Assembly (NCBI GenBank): GCA_902766925.1 | Contig: CACXFL010000094.1 | Span: forward strand, 1 to 50,375 | Direction: 5' to 3' | Length of the DNA stretch: 50,375 bases | DNA from: an uncultured bacterium | Lineage (GTDB): Bacteria > Bdellovibrionota_B > Oligoflexia > Oligoflexales > CACXFL01 | In this document: positions 35,924 to 45,249 of the stretch, piece by piece | Layout: each line of letters opens with the position of its first letter | Position numbering within the stretch: position 1 is the stretch's first letter | Notes under the pieces: model-generated | Told to the model about the DNA's origin: nothing | The model's input: only the letters and a program-made list of their open reading frames with translations | Database searches by the model: none | Translations under genes and position numbers: made by a program

Positions 35924-37654
35924 ATGAAAAGTATAGCTAAGTTTTTAGTAAGTGTATCTTTGTGTTTTTCTATTAGTAATCTAATGGCATTAGATTGTGA
36001 GTATTTTAAATATTTTATAAATTATGCTGAAAAAAATCATTATAACAATCTAAATAATAATAATAAGTTTGATAATTTAAAATTGGGATTTAAACTACTT
36101 GTAAATAACGTTGATGCATATCACTTGTTTTTCCCTCCTCAGCAAGTAGAAACCTGGGTAGATAGTATCTCATCCCAGGACTTTAAAGAAGCTTTAGATC
36201 AAAGTTGTTCTGTTGTAGAAGAATTAATTGCAGATCTTAATGATGCAAAAGAAAAAACAAAATTAGATTTTGAAAAACTGATAGATAGATTCTCTTCTCG
36301 TAGTGATGTTTTTCCATACTATCAGATAATGAAAGATAAATTTGAAAAAAATCAAGAAATAAAAGAAGACTGGCAACTTTATAGAGAATATAAGATGTTA
36401 GAAGTATGGAATGAAATACTAAATAAGAATAACAGTGAAAAAATTAGCTATGAGGATATGAAGTCAGAGGGACAACTTCTTTTTATGAAAATAATTAATA
36501 AAGATACTCATCTTCCTGGATGGTTCTTTGATACATATCTAACGTATTTTCTTTTATTATCAGACCCTCATTCTAGTTTTCTTGTACAGTATAGAGCTGA
36601 AGAGTCCAAAGAGTCTGAAAATTATACTAACAGTAAGTTTGGTATCAGTCCAATAGATCCTATGGATGTAACAGGAGTTATTCATAGTGGTGTAGAATCA
36701 ACATCTGGTAAAAAATATAATATTGGGGTACTTAAAATAAAACATTTTACCAACTCTCAAGATGAAAAAAATTGTACTTCTTTTAAAGTACGAGAAGCTC
36801 TTAGTATATTAAATGATTCTGTTGATTCATTGGTAGTAGATCTTAGAAATAACTCAGGAGGAGATATAAGCGAAAATTTAAAAATTATAAATTATTTTTT
36901 AACTACTCCTACTACCGTAATGCTTGAAAAAACACATTGTGATAAAGATGTAGAACTTATTAATTGTTCTAAAAAAGAAGTAGGGACAGTTTATAATGGA
37001 TTGTTTAACAAACCTATGGTGATATTGATTAACGATAAAACTATAAGTTCAGCGGAAGATTTTGCAGCAACTATGCAAGATCTTGGAAGAGGTTTGGTAG
37101 TTGGAGGATTGAGTTACGGAAAAGGTGTAGGTCAAAGTGTTTTGGATATAAATTTTAATAGAATTATACTTAATAAAAAATTTAACTCTTTGGAAGAAGA
37201 AGAGAATTATAGAAAAAAGTATACCTATGATGCTATAGGAGGTATTTTGGTATTAACTACTCTTAAAACTTTTAGGTTCTCTGGAAAAAGTATACAAAAC
37301 CTTGGTGTTAGTCCTGATATAGAAATTCCTATGAGTAATTTTCAAAACTATGATAGAGAAGAAGATGCTAGGGTGAAATTTGAAGATGAAACTGTAGATC
37401 CTCTAGATCCTTCAGAATACACAAGATATAGTATTGTGGATGATTATATATCTGATGTTAAATCTAGGTTTGATTCTAGAAAGGAAAATAATGATTTAAA
37501 TATACTAACTCTTTCTAGACTCGTAAACTATGATAAAACAAGTGGTATGTATTTTTGGAAAGAATCTGATGAAGAAAAAATAACTGATACTATCCTAAAA
37601 GTAGCTACGAGTATTGCTGCTGATTATGTTGATAGTATTAATAAAAAGGATTAA
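35924..37654 (+). CDS. S41-family (Tsp/CtpA-like) periplasmic protease, paralog 1, no PDZ seen
   Basis: A 576-residue protein with a signal peptide (KFLVSVSLCFSISNLMALD). The S41 catalytic region is clear: VVDLRNNSGGD, then ILINDKTISSAEDFA with Ser375 as nucleophile, and GGLSYGKGVGQ with Lys400 as general base, the 25-residue spacing seen in Prc. An N-terminal helical region (FPPQQVETWVDS) and DPHSSFL resemble Prc. Only about 40 residues lie between DPHSSFL and the next S41 strand (IGVLKIKHFT), too few for the usual PDZ domain. The C-terminal GVSPDIEIPM is normal. AGGAG precedes the start by 6 bases. The paralog lies at 40831 beyond an LTA-synthase-like gene. Confidence 0.9.
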   Translation: MKSIAKFLVSVSLCFSISNLMALDCEYFKYFINYAEKNHYNNLNNNNKFDNLKLGFKLLVNNVDAYHLFFPPQQVETWVDSISSQDFKEALDQSCSVVEELIADLNDAKEKTKLDFEKLIDRFSSRSDVFPYYQIMKDKFEKNQEIKEDWQLYREYKMLEVWNEILNKNNSEKISYEDMKSEGQLLFMKIINKDTHLPGWFFDTYLTYFLLLSDPHSSFLVQYRAEESKESENYTNSKFGISPIDPMDVTGVIHSGVESTSGKKYNIGVLKIKHFTNSQDEKNCTSFKVREALSILNDSVDSLVVDLRNNSGGDISENLKIINYFLTTPTTVMLEKTHCDKDVELINCSKKEVGTVYNGLFNKPMVILINDKTISSAEDFAATMQDLGRGLVVGGLSYGKGVGQSVLDINFNRIILNKKFNSLEEEENYRKKYTYDAIGGILVLTTLKTFRFSGKSIQNLGVSPDIEIPMSNFQNYDREEDARVKFEDETVDPLDPSEYTRYSIVDDYISDVKSRFDSRKENNDLNILTLSRLVNYDKTSGMYFWKESDEEKITDTILKVATSIAADYVDSINKKD

Positions 37655-37936
37655 AAGGCACTAGTTCACCATGAATAGCATTTTTTATGAATTGATTAAA
37701 TTTTATATATTTTATTATATTTATTGCTAATTATTGGAGTAATAAGTACTATTTTTATGTAGAAAATATAGCAATAAAATTAACAGTATTTTAGATATCT
37801 TAGAAATAGGATACATACAAACTACTCCTAAAATCTAATATAAATATTACATGGATAAAATTTATACAATAAATCCTATTATTTAGTCAATTAAAAATTA
37901 TAATATCCATATAGAAAGAGTAGAAATTATAAGACT

Positions 37937-37970
37937 ATAATAGCTTTAACAAGCTATTATTATATTTTTT
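37937..37970 (+). terminator. Probable terminator
   Basis: A 10-bp A/T-rich stem (37937-37946 with 37951-37960) with a 4-base loop, followed by TATATTTTTT. It lies about 280 bases after the first S41 gene. Confidence 0.6.
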
Positions 37971-38065
37971 ATATAAATGATCTATATGATACAGTGGGGT
38001 ATTTAAGCTAATGTCAACTACTCATCAGCTAAGGTTGATAGGTGGTTGACAGTTTTCAGGAAATG

Positions 38066-38094
38066 TTGACACAAAAATAATGAGGCTGTAACAT
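38066..38094 (+). promoter_or_regulatory. Strong sigma-70 promoter with flanking TTGAC repeats
   Basis: TTGACA (38066-38071), a 17-base spacer and TAACAT (38089-38094) give a near-ideal promoter about 120 bases before the LTA-synthase-like start. A second GTTGACA lies at 38045-38051 and an inverted GTCAAC at about 38013, so a regulator may bind the repeats. Confidence 0.7.
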
Positions 38095-38219
38095 ACATGT
38101 ATATGTCCGTAAAATTTTATGTTTTTGACTGTTAAATTAGGATAGTGTCCCTACTATTAGTTTTTTATTTTGATTCACAAAATGGAAACTAATCTTTGAT
38201 ATACCAAGGAAGGTATCAG

Positions 38220-40322
38220 ATGAAGTTAATGTTGTTTAATGTAATTCTAAATAGAACTATTTCTATTCTTATAAAGATTACCCCCTGTTTAACTAATGTA
38301 CTTTTTTTTCTTTTTTTTCTACTTCTTTTATATCTAGATCCTAAAAAAATCTTGGAATCAAAATTTACATGCGTGCATTTTGGATCTTTATTTATCATAT
38401 CTATTTTATTAATCAATTTACCTCAAAAATGTATCCGATCAAATGTTATTATAAATACCCTTCTATTTTTTCTAACTCCATTGTATGTAATAGTTATGAT
38501 TTCATCACAACCTACTGGAATCCTAGATTATCAGATATTTGCTTATCTAAGTATTCTTACGAGTCAAGCTCTAGTTACCTTATTTATTCCCATAGTAAGA
38601 TATAGTGTGTGTATTAATGCTTTTATGTACTCTCTTCTTATACTTACAAATAACATAGTAACCTCACTTCGAGGTGGTATATTTCTACCGGCAGATTTTT
38701 TTACTTATCCTCTTGCACTAAAAATTTTTCCAAGTTATATCCCTACCCTAAAAATAAATTACACTTTTTTATCTCCTATAATAGCATTTATAGTTTTTTG
38801 TTTATTTTGTAAAAAACTCTACAACAAACAAGAACTAGCAGAGACTACTAATTTTTACAAAAATAAGTTTAAACAAAAACTAGTAGTTCAAATTCTTTGT
38901 TCCATTGTGGTTCTTGGATACTCTAAAAATTATACTAAATTTATTCCTAATGGATATCTTGATGGAATTTATGAAAATGCTTTTGTATCAGTTAATAAAC
39001 CCTATATATCTTCTTTTATTCTGGAACTTATAAACTATCACGTAGAAAAACCTGATGGATATAATGAATACTTGGAACGAAATAAATTTCAAAACTATCA
39101 TTCTTCAAAACTTGCGAGTTTTAAATTAAATCAAAATACCTCATCTGATACCTCCCCAAAAAAACATCCTGATATCATAGTTATAGTAGATGAAAGTTTT
39201 TTTGATATCACTCAATTTAAAAATCTTAACCTATCCCAAGACCCTCTTCCTACCTTTCACAATATTCAACAAAATTATCTATCTGGAAGCAGTTATGCTT
39301 CAGTATTTGGAGGATCTACTGCAAATACTGAATGGGAACTTTTTACCTCTTCTTCCATGGTATTTAATCCTCATAAAGTGCCTTTTAATCAAGTAATTTT
39401 TTCTAAAACAAATTCCCTTGTTCATCATTTGAAAAAATATGGTTATACTACAATTGCTTGGCATCCTTTTTTAAAATACCGATATAGAGCTGATCTTGTA
39501 TATCCTTATCTTGGATTTGATAAGTATCTATCCCTACATGATAAATCTTTTATAAACTCAGATCCTCAGCATCCTGTAAAACTATTAAGAGATTTTATTT
39601 CTGATGAAACTTCTTTTGAAAAGATAATAGAAATATATAAAAAACATAAAGCCACATCTTCAGATCCTGTATTTATATATAATTTAACTATGCAAAACCA
39701 TAGTTACTATGAAAAAATGCCTGATTCAGAACTGAATTTTAAAATTAATGCTCCTCAGCTGTCACCTAATGTTAATCACTCTGTTACTGAATACGTAGAA
39801 CTTTTATCTCATACAGATCGAGCTATAAAAATACTTATAGATTATTTTTCTAATATCCAGGATCCTACCATTATACTATTTTTAGGAGATCATCTTCCTA
39901 ATTTAGGTACTGAGTTTTACTCTGCTATGTTTGGATATTCTCCTTTTGCACATCAATGCGATCATCTTGAAATATGTATTCCTTATTGGAATGGACAGGA
40001 TAGGACTACCTTATTTAAAGTTCCTTATTTTATTTGGACATCGTTTCCTTATGATCAAAATTCTATGACAGAATATAAAGAACTATCTATGAATTATCTT
40101 TCATTACCATTACTTCAGATTGCTGGTATTCCTTTTTCAAACTATTATGAATTTATCTATGATATGCATGAAGAGTATCCTGTGTTTTCCGTAGGAGGCA
40201 TAAAATCTAAGAATCTAGGTTGGACAAAATACAGAAGAAACAGTGTTAGATTTTCCGACAGAGTTTTAAATTATAAGAAACTCCAATATTATACCATGTT
40301 TGATAAAAAAGATAATTTTTAA
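38220..40322 (+). CDS. LTA-synthase/sulfatase-family membrane enzyme
   Basis: A 700-residue protein. I start at ATG 38220, with GGAAGG upstream, rather than TTG 38196. The first 220 residues hold about five membrane helices. The C-terminal domain is of the alkaline-phosphatase/sulfatase fold used by lipoteichoic-acid synthases and phosphoglycerol/phosphoethanolamine transferases. Visible metal and catalytic residues: VDESFFD with Glu325, GGSTANTEWE with Thr367 as likely nucleophile, HxxxFLKYR-type loop, and LGDHLPNLG with Asp557/His558. The GGxTANTE pattern is the type common in Firmicutes LTA-synthase-family proteins. In a Gram-negative it could modify an osmoregulated glucan, LPS or another polymer. 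It has its own promoter and lies between two S41 protease paralogs. Confidence 0.88.
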   Translation: MKLMLFNVILNRTISILIKITPCLTNVLFFLFFLLLLYLDPKKILESKFTCVHFGSLFIISILLINLPQKCIRSNVIINTLLFFLTPLYVIVMISSQPTGILDYQIFAYLSILTSQALVTLFIPIVRYSVCINAFMYSLLILTNNIVTSLRGGIFLPADFFTYPLALKIFPSYIPTLKINYTFLSPIIAFIVFCLFCKKLYNKQELAETTNFYKNKFKQKLVVQILCSIVVLGYSKNYTKFIPNGYLDGIYENAFVSVNKPYISSFILELINYHVEKPDGYNEYLERNKFQNYHSSKLASFKLNQNTSSDTSPKKHPDIIVIVDESFFDITQFKNLNLSQDPLPTFHNIQQNYLSGSSYASVFGGSTANTEWELFTSSSMVFNPHKVPFNQVIFSKTNSLVHHLKKYGYTTIAWHPFLKYRYRADLVYPYLGFDKYLSLHDKSFINSDPQHPVKLLRDFISDETSFEKIIEIYKKHKATSSDPVFIYNLTMQNHSYYEKMPDSELNFKINAPQLSPNVNHSVTEYVELLSHTDRAIKILIDYFSNIQDPTIILFLGDHLPNLGTEFYSAMFGYSPFAHQCDHLEICIPYWNGQDRTTLFKVPYFIWTSFPYDQNSMTEYKELSMNYLSLPLLQIAGIPFSNYYEFIYDMHEEYPVFSVGGIKSKNLGWTKYRRNSVRFSDRVLNYKKLQYYTMFDKKDNF

Positions 40323-40388
40323 TCTAATTTTCCTATATAGATATGTTATTACTTTAAACCAATATCTTCTGGGTATATAGGATTTCCT

Positions 40389-40577
40389 GTGTATTACCTT
40401 AAAAAGGCTTTTTCACGTAATAAGATTAGAGAAGTGTACTTAGATATTTTAAAGGCTATTGAAGATAATCCTTGCTACACTGAAGTAGTTACAATTTTGA
40501 AGAAAAGTTTAGCACAATTTTTTGATTGTAAAACTATGTTTACAGACTCTCAAAGTCAAGATCGAAACATAGTTTAA
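40389..40577 (+). CDS. Doubtful small ORF or gene remnant
   Basis: A 62-codon frame starting at GTG with AGGA about 6-7 bases upstream. The peptide looks protein-like (KKAFSRNKIREVYLDILKAI, then EVVTILKKSLAQFFD) but matches nothing I recognise. The same frame stays open for about 16 codons before the GTG, so it could also be the tail of a decayed gene. Reported at low confidence. Confidence 0.3.
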   Translation: MYYLKKAFSRNKIREVYLDILKAIEDNPCYTEVVTILKKSLAQFFDCKTMFTDSQSQDRNIV

Positions 40578-40762
40578 CTTCAAGTACAAATGTAGTTATA
40601 ATTATAAGTTTAAATAAGTATTCTATTTGGTTTAAATTGTAATTTAGTTTTAAAGAATTTGGTATTTCTACTGAAGCATAGTTAGATAAAACAAGAGGTA
40701 AGATCTGAATTATAAAGTAAAATTTAGATTGTAAATATGTTTATCAACTGTATGAAAGGTGT

Positions 40763-40792
40763 GGACAAGATATCTGTTTTTGTGTAAACAGG
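40763..40792 (+). promoter_or_regulatory. Candidate promoter with overlapping palindrome
   Basis: TGGACA (40763-40768), 17 bases, TAAACA (40786-40791). CTGTTT (40775-40780) and AAACAG (40787-40792) form a 6-bp inverted repeat over the -10 region, a normal repressor position. It precedes the second S41 gene by about 40 bases. Confidence 0.45.
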
Positions 40793-40830
40793 TCCTCATA
40801 TTTATATAATTTATAGTTTGGGACTAAAGT

Positions 40831-42528
40831 ATGCAAAGTTTAGTTAGATTTATAATAATAAGCTGTTTTTTTATGAATGTAGACATTCTACTAGGTTTAG
40901 ATTGTTCTAATTTCAAACATTATCTCAAATATGCAATAGAATCTCATTATAATGATCAGAAAATTACTCCACAATATATACAATCAGGGTTTAATACTCT
41001 TATGAGGTATATAGATGATCTAGAACTTTTTGTATCACCTGATCAGAAAAAGAAGTGGATTGATTCTATGTCATCATCTGATCCAGATACTCTTGTGGAT
41101 AGTAGCTGTCAGGTTATAGAGGAGTTATCTGAGGTAATTTTAAAATCTTCGGAAAAAAGAAGATCTGAATTTAAAAAAATTATGGAACAAAGTTTTAATT
41201 CAACGGAAGATTTAGAAGAAAGATATCAAGAAAAAATAAAAGAAGTTTCTAGTATAAAAGATAGTTCAAAACAGTGGGAAGTATATTTTGAAGGTATTTC
41301 ACTTATGATGCTTGATACTACCCTAAAAACAGCTCAAAAAAACGGATTAGATGTTGATGAAACAAAGTTAGTTGCTCTTGAAGTTTTTGAAGATAGAGCT
41401 AAACACACCGGATATGTTACTGGAAAATATTATGATCTATTTTTAAATGTGCTTTTTCTATCCTTGGATGAACATACAATGTTTGCTATATCATATAATG
41501 ATAAACAGGATAATAATGACCATATTGATGGTTTTTCAGACGAGATAGATGCTAGAATCTTTAGTGATGTGTTAGCAAGTAGTGGAAAACAATATGACGT
41601 AGGTGTTATTAAAATTAATAATTTTGCTACTAGAGAAAATGATAAATACTCTACTTCACCTAGGTTTTTAAAAGCACTTAAATTAATCGATGATAAGGTA
41701 GATGTATTAATAATAGATCTTAGAGATAATCTAGGAGGATCAACAGCTGAAGTTGTAAGAAGTATTAATTTCTTTCTAGATAAACCTACTAATATAATTG
41801 CTGAAAAACATCGCTGGGATAACGAAGAAAAATTAATTAATAGCTCGGATTATAAAGATAGTTTTGAAATCTATAATAAGGTATTTACTAAACCTGTTGT
41901 AGTATTAATAAATGATAAATCAGCAAGTGCATCTGAAATGTTTACTGCTTCTATTAGAGATTTGGGAAGAGCTATAGTAGTAGGTGGAAAAAGTTATGGA
42001 AAAGGAGTTAGTCAGGAGGTTAAAAAGATAGATTATTCTACTCTTAGTATAGATAAAGAATTTAAATCTGAAACAGAAAAAGAAGAATATATGAAAAAAT
42101 ATACCTTAGATGCTTCTGGGGCAATAATACTTGTAACTCAATATAAAACATATAGACTGACTGGACAAAGTATTCAAAATACAGGACTAACTCCAGATAT
42201 TGAAATTCCAATGAGTAATTATCAGATGGTTCGTGGTGAAGGATTTGATTTTAATAAAGATAAAATAGATCCAGTAGATATATCATTGTATGATCATTAT
42301 GATATGGTAGATTCTTATATAGATGAAGTTAAAACAAAGTTTAATTCTAGAATAAAAAAGAAGAATGTAAATATGGACTTTATACATAAACATATAAATA
42401 GTCTTGGAAATTATGTTTTTTTTAAGGACGAAGATAAACCTAAAATAGATTTAGCTATTTTAAATTTAGCTACTGAAATAGCTTCGGAGTATGCTGATAG
42501 TATTAATAATCAGGGAAAAAACAAATAG
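40831..42528 (+). CDS. S41-family periplasmic protease, paralog 2, no PDZ seen
   Basis: A 565-residue protein with a signal sequence (RFIIISCFFMNVDILLGLD). It is homologous to the 35924 gene throughout. The S41 residues are IIDLRDNLGGS, INDKSASASEMFTA with Ser366 as nucleophile, and GGKSYGKGVSQ with Lys391, 25 residues later. SLDEHTMFA replaces the DPHSSFL of paralog 1. The usual PDZ position between this motif and VGVIKINNF is again too short. The C-terminal GLTPDIEIPMSNYQ matches paralog 1. Both active sites look intact, so two enzymes with different substrates are more likely than one active and one decoy. A terminator follows after about 30 bases. Confidence 0.9.
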   Translation: MQSLVRFIIISCFFMNVDILLGLDCSNFKHYLKYAIESHYNDQKITPQYIQSGFNTLMRYIDDLELFVSPDQKKKWIDSMSSSDPDTLVDSSCQVIEELSEVILKSSEKRRSEFKKIMEQSFNSTEDLEERYQEKIKEVSSIKDSSKQWEVYFEGISLMMLDTTLKTAQKNGLDVDETKLVALEVFEDRAKHTGYVTGKYYDLFLNVLFLSLDEHTMFAISYNDKQDNNDHIDGFSDEIDARIFSDVLASSGKQYDVGVIKINNFATRENDKYSTSPRFLKALKLIDDKVDVLIIDLRDNLGGSTAEVVRSINFFLDKPTNIIAEKHRWDNEEKLINSSDYKDSFEIYNKVFTKPVVVLINDKSASASEMFTASIRDLGRAIVVGGKSYGKGVSQEVKKIDYSTLSIDKEFKSETEKEEYMKKYTLDASGAIILVTQYKTYRLTGQSIQNTGLTPDIEIPMSNYQMVRGEGFDFNKDKIDPVDISLYDHYDMVDSYIDEVKTKFNSRIKKKNVNMDFIHKHINSLGNYVFFKDEDKPKIDLAILNLATEIASEYADSINNQGKNK

Positions 42529-42555
42529 TAAAGATAATTAACTTATTCAGTAAAT

Positions 42556-42593
42556 ATAAAATCGGTAAAAGCTCATCCTTCTACCGATTTTAT
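42556..42593. terminator. Bidirectional terminator
   Basis: A 12-bp stem (42556-42567 with 42582-42593) and 14-base loop, flanked by A- and T-rich runs. It lies between the convergent S41 gene and the unknown secreted protein. Confidence 0.85.
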
Positions 42594-42611
42594 TATAAAT
42601 AAAGTTTAAAC

Positions 42612-43991
42612 TTAGAATCTATTTTTTAAATAGTTTCTAATGTGACGAAGCTTTATGGTTTGAGTTCCATCTTCTTGAGAAGATACTTGAAAATAAACAG
42701 AAATATAATCTGGATTTCTAGAAGATATTTCAGTTTTATCTTCAAGGAATGTTACAGCTGTATAAGGGAAACTGAGTTCCAAAGGCTCTCTAGGATCTAA
42801 AAGTTTATTAGCATCCACTATATCGTATTTATAGTGTTTAGATACTATAAAGAAATCTATCTTATCATCTGGTCCAAATATCGGTCTTATACTATCAAAA
42901 GTACCAAAAGAGTAGTGTAGATCTTCATTACGTGTATTAAAATCAGTTGATGTGTAGATTAGTTCATTTCCTCTATGGTTTTGACTGATATAGATAGCAT
43001 CACTATCTGTAAATTGTTTCCTAAATACAGAGGTAGAGGACATGAGTTTTCTTACTCTATCAAAAGAATCTCTTATAGAATAATAAGGATCTATAAGTAC
43101 GTAGATACCGTCTTTTTCAAAACTTATGGATCTATGATCTAACTCTTCTCTGAACATCACTTCAACACCACCAGGAACTTCAACTACTTCATCGTATGAT
43201 TGTACAGGACGACTGTTATATTGTTTATACATATGGATTGCAATAAATCGTCTACCGTTATGGGTAAAGTTTATGGTGTTAGGAGCAAATTTAGAGATAG
43301 AGTCAAATTCCATTAATTTAATATCTTTATCCGTTTTATTGGTAGATATTAAAACATATTCATGACCATCTTGTTTAACTTTAAAAAATACTGGAGAAAT
43401 TGCCACGATTTCATCAAATATAGGATCTGAAACATAATAGAGATGAGAACTTATAATTTTTACTAGGGCATATTTAGATCCAATTTTAAGCTTATAATAT
43501 ACTTCATTGAAAGGAATAAGATCATCTGCTTCTATTATATCTGATGCTAGGTCTGAAGAAGGAAATAGATGAAGTTCTTCATCTGAAAATCCTAAAGCAT
43601 TAAAGGTTTCTTTAGTTCCTATAATAGGGAGGTTGAAACTTACTTCAATACCTTCTTCTTTCAAATCAACTCCTAATCTGGATTTAATGAATTCTAGATA
43701 ATCTTCGTATGATAAATCCCTTTTTTGAATAAGAATATGAGCTATATCGTCTAGAGTTAATGAATAGTTTGATATAAGATCTTGTTCAAGTGTGTCTTTG
43801 GATAATGAAGAAGAATAAACTGAGGTAAAATAATCAGAATGAGAAAGAACATATTTAATTCCTTCAACTATAGTAGAATACTTCATATTTGAAAAAAGTT
43901 CTGAGCAACTTTCAGCAAAAGCAGGGGTTGAAGGAAGTAAATTCATTAGTAAAACAAACATGATCATACGCATACGACTAAACATTTTCAT
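42612..43991 (-). CDS. Secreted beta-rich protein, unknown
   Basis: A 459-residue protein with a classic signal peptide (FVLLMNLLPSTPAFAES). AGGAG sits only 2 bases before the first ATG (43991) and 8 bases before the next in-frame ATG (43985), so translation probably begins at the latter. After a helical N-terminal part (to about residue 115) the sequence is a series of beta strands with regular aromatic and charged alternation (YALVKIISSHLYYVSDPIFDEIV, HEYVLISTNKTDKD, GIYVLIDPYYSIRD, DFFIVSKHYKYDIVDA). This suggests a beta-propeller or repeated beta domain. No catalytic residues are visible. The upstream region of about 230 bases to the next gene contains no gene. Confidence 0.78.
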   Translation of the reverse strand: MKMFSRMRMIMFVLLMNLLPSTPAFAESCSELFSNMKYSTIVEGIKYVLSHSDYFTSVYSSSLSKDTLEQDLISNYSLTLDDIAHILIQKRDLSYEDYLEFIKSRLGVDLKEEGIEVSFNLPIIGTKETFNALGFSDEELHLFPSSDLASDIIEADDLIPFNEVYYKLKIGSKYALVKIISSHLYYVSDPIFDEIVAISPVFFKVKQDGHEYVLISTNKTDKDIKLMEFDSISKFAPNTINFTHNGRRFIAIHMYKQYNSRPVQSYDEVVEVPGGVEVMFREELDHRSISFEKDGIYVLIDPYYSIRDSFDRVRKLMSSTSVFRKQFTDSDAIYISQNHRGNELIYTSTDFNTRNEDLHYSFGTFDSIRPIFGPDDKIDFFIVSKHYKYDIVDANKLLDPREPLELSFPYTAVTFLEDKTEISSRNPDYISVYFQVSSQEDGTQTIKLRHIRNYLKNRF

Positions 43992-44194
43992 AACTCCTAA
44001 TTACATAGACATATTTGTTTTATTAGTTAAACCAATTTGTAGTAGATTATTTCAACACTAAGTATTTTTAATATCAATGAAAAAATATCTAAAACTCAAT
44101 GTTAATTTATTATGTATAAAATAAAATCCTTCCTTAAAACAAAAATGTCTTCTGCTGATTAATATAATTTAAAATTTAGATACTTAAATTATCC

Positions 44195-44230
44195 TTTAGA
44201 TATTTAGATAAATTTATCTAAATATCTAAA
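44195..44230 (-). terminator. Perfect 16-bp A/T-rich hairpin overlapping a stop codon
   Basis: Bases 44195-44210 and 44215-44230 are perfect inverted repeats with a 4-base loop. The arm at 44215-44230 includes the stop codon of the metallopeptidase-like gene. No T-run follows on the minus strand, so this may be a 3' stabilising hairpin rather than a true terminator. Confidence 0.6.
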
Positions 44231-45249
44231 ACCTTCTTAGCCCAGCCTGTTCCCATATAAGTACGAACAAAATTTCTAAGTTTTTCTGCTGAACTATCAG
44301 TTTTAAATTTTTCAAAATAGTTAACCATAGATTGATCTACTACCTTTGGATAAGAGGCTCCACCTTGAAGAATTTGAATTACAGCTTTTTCAACAAGATG
44401 TTTATATAGAGGAATAAATCTAGGTTCTCTTTTAAAATATCCAGGATCTAGTTCTGATATAGCTAGTCCTAATGATGTAGCATACATCATAAATTCAAGA
44501 GCTCCTCCTCCTAGAAGAATTGCACTTGTTTGATAGTTTTTAGTTTTAAACTGATCTATTGCTTCAAGTGCTCCGTTAGTATAAGCACTCCACTCATCAA
44601 AGATATATAGAGGATTAGATTCAAATGAAGTTTGACCAACTATATAAGTATTATATCTTTTTGTACCATCCATGTTCTTTAAAGTATCTGGTATATAACG
44701 GGCTACTTGAGATTTTTTAATATGAGGTTCTCTCACTACTATAGCATTTCCTTCTAGCAGATAGAATCCGTTGACTACTTCTCCTGTGTTATTGTAATTG
44801 TTTCTAATACAAGCATTTAATCCATGGGTAGCTTCATGAGCATAGGTATCTGGATCAGATGAGTAGTAGTTGGTGTAAGCCATACAAGCAGATCCTGAAA
44901 AATAATGTCCTACAACATCTTGAAGAACTCTTGCGCCTTGAGATGGAGTAGAAGATCTAATTTGGCTGAGGTGTATTAAATAATCTGAAAGTTCATCCTG
45001 AAGACCAGATAGATCTTCTTCATTGTTTAAATTATCGATATCTGCATCTTTATCTTGTTTAGAATCAGGAACTTGTAATTGATCTTGTTCTTGATCTTTA
45101 ACTCCTGGTTCTTGATTGGAGTTTTCATCCGTGTTAGGTCTTGTTACTGTAGCATCAGAAGATCCGTTTATAAAATTTAAAGTCTCATCTCCACAGGATA
45201 TAGACGTAAACATAACTAATGATAATAATAAAATAAGTGTTTTTTTCAT
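44218..45249 (-). CDS. Lipoprotein with HEATH zinc-metallopeptidase motif
   Basis: A 343-residue lipoprotein. Start chosen at ATG 45249, preceded by GAGGGA; the longer frame starts at GTG 45276. The signal ends TSISC and Cys19 is the lipid site. Residues 20-85 are an acidic low-complexity linker. The folded domain has YAHEATHGLNA with His138-Glu139-x-x-His142, the zincin core, and FDEW with Glu219 as a plausible third ligand. LLEGNA (Glu166) is an alternative. Cys122 and Cys148 may pair. This looks like an envelope zinc protease, but the family is not identified and the third ligand is inferred. It lies opposite the vWA lipoprotein pair. Confidence 0.78.
   Translation of the reverse strand: MKKTLILLLSLVMFTSISCGDETLNFINGSSDATVTRPNTDENSNQEPGVKDQEQDQLQVPDSKQDKDADIDNLNNEEDLSGLQDELSDYLIHLSQIRSSTPSQGARVLQDVVGHYFSGSACMAYTNYYSSDPDTYAHEATHGLNACIRNNYNNTGEVVNGFYLLEGNAIVVREPHIKKSQVARYIPDTLKNMDGTKRYNTYIVGQTSFESNPLYIFDEWSAYTNGALEAIDQFKTKNYQTSAILLGGGALEFMMYATSLGLAISELDPGYFKREPRFIPLYKHLVEKAVIQILQGGASYPKVVDQSMVNYFEKFKTDSSAEKLRNFVRTYMGTGWAKKVLDI

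Larger units (their letters stand above)
37655..38219. other. Intergenic region before the LTA-synthase-like gene
   Basis: A 565-base, very AT-rich gap with no supported gene. It contains a weak hairpin terminator at 37937-37970, TTGAC-type repeats at about 38013-38071 and a strong sigma-70 promoter at 38066-38094. The stretch 37660-37930 shows nothing recognisable. Confidence 0.6.
40323..40830. other. Intergenic region with one possible small ORF and a promoter
   Basis: About 508 bases. It contains a 62-codon open frame (40389-40577), listed separately as doubtful. A candidate sigma-70 promoter lies at 40763-40791, and a palindromic CTGTTT/AAACAG overlaps its -10 region. No clear terminator follows the LTA-synthase-like gene. 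Confidence 0.5.

Noticed and set aside
37660-37930. Hidden small RNA or gene in the AT-rich gap
   Set aside because: No open frame with ribosome site and no strong hairpin series apart from the terminator; nothing can be supported.
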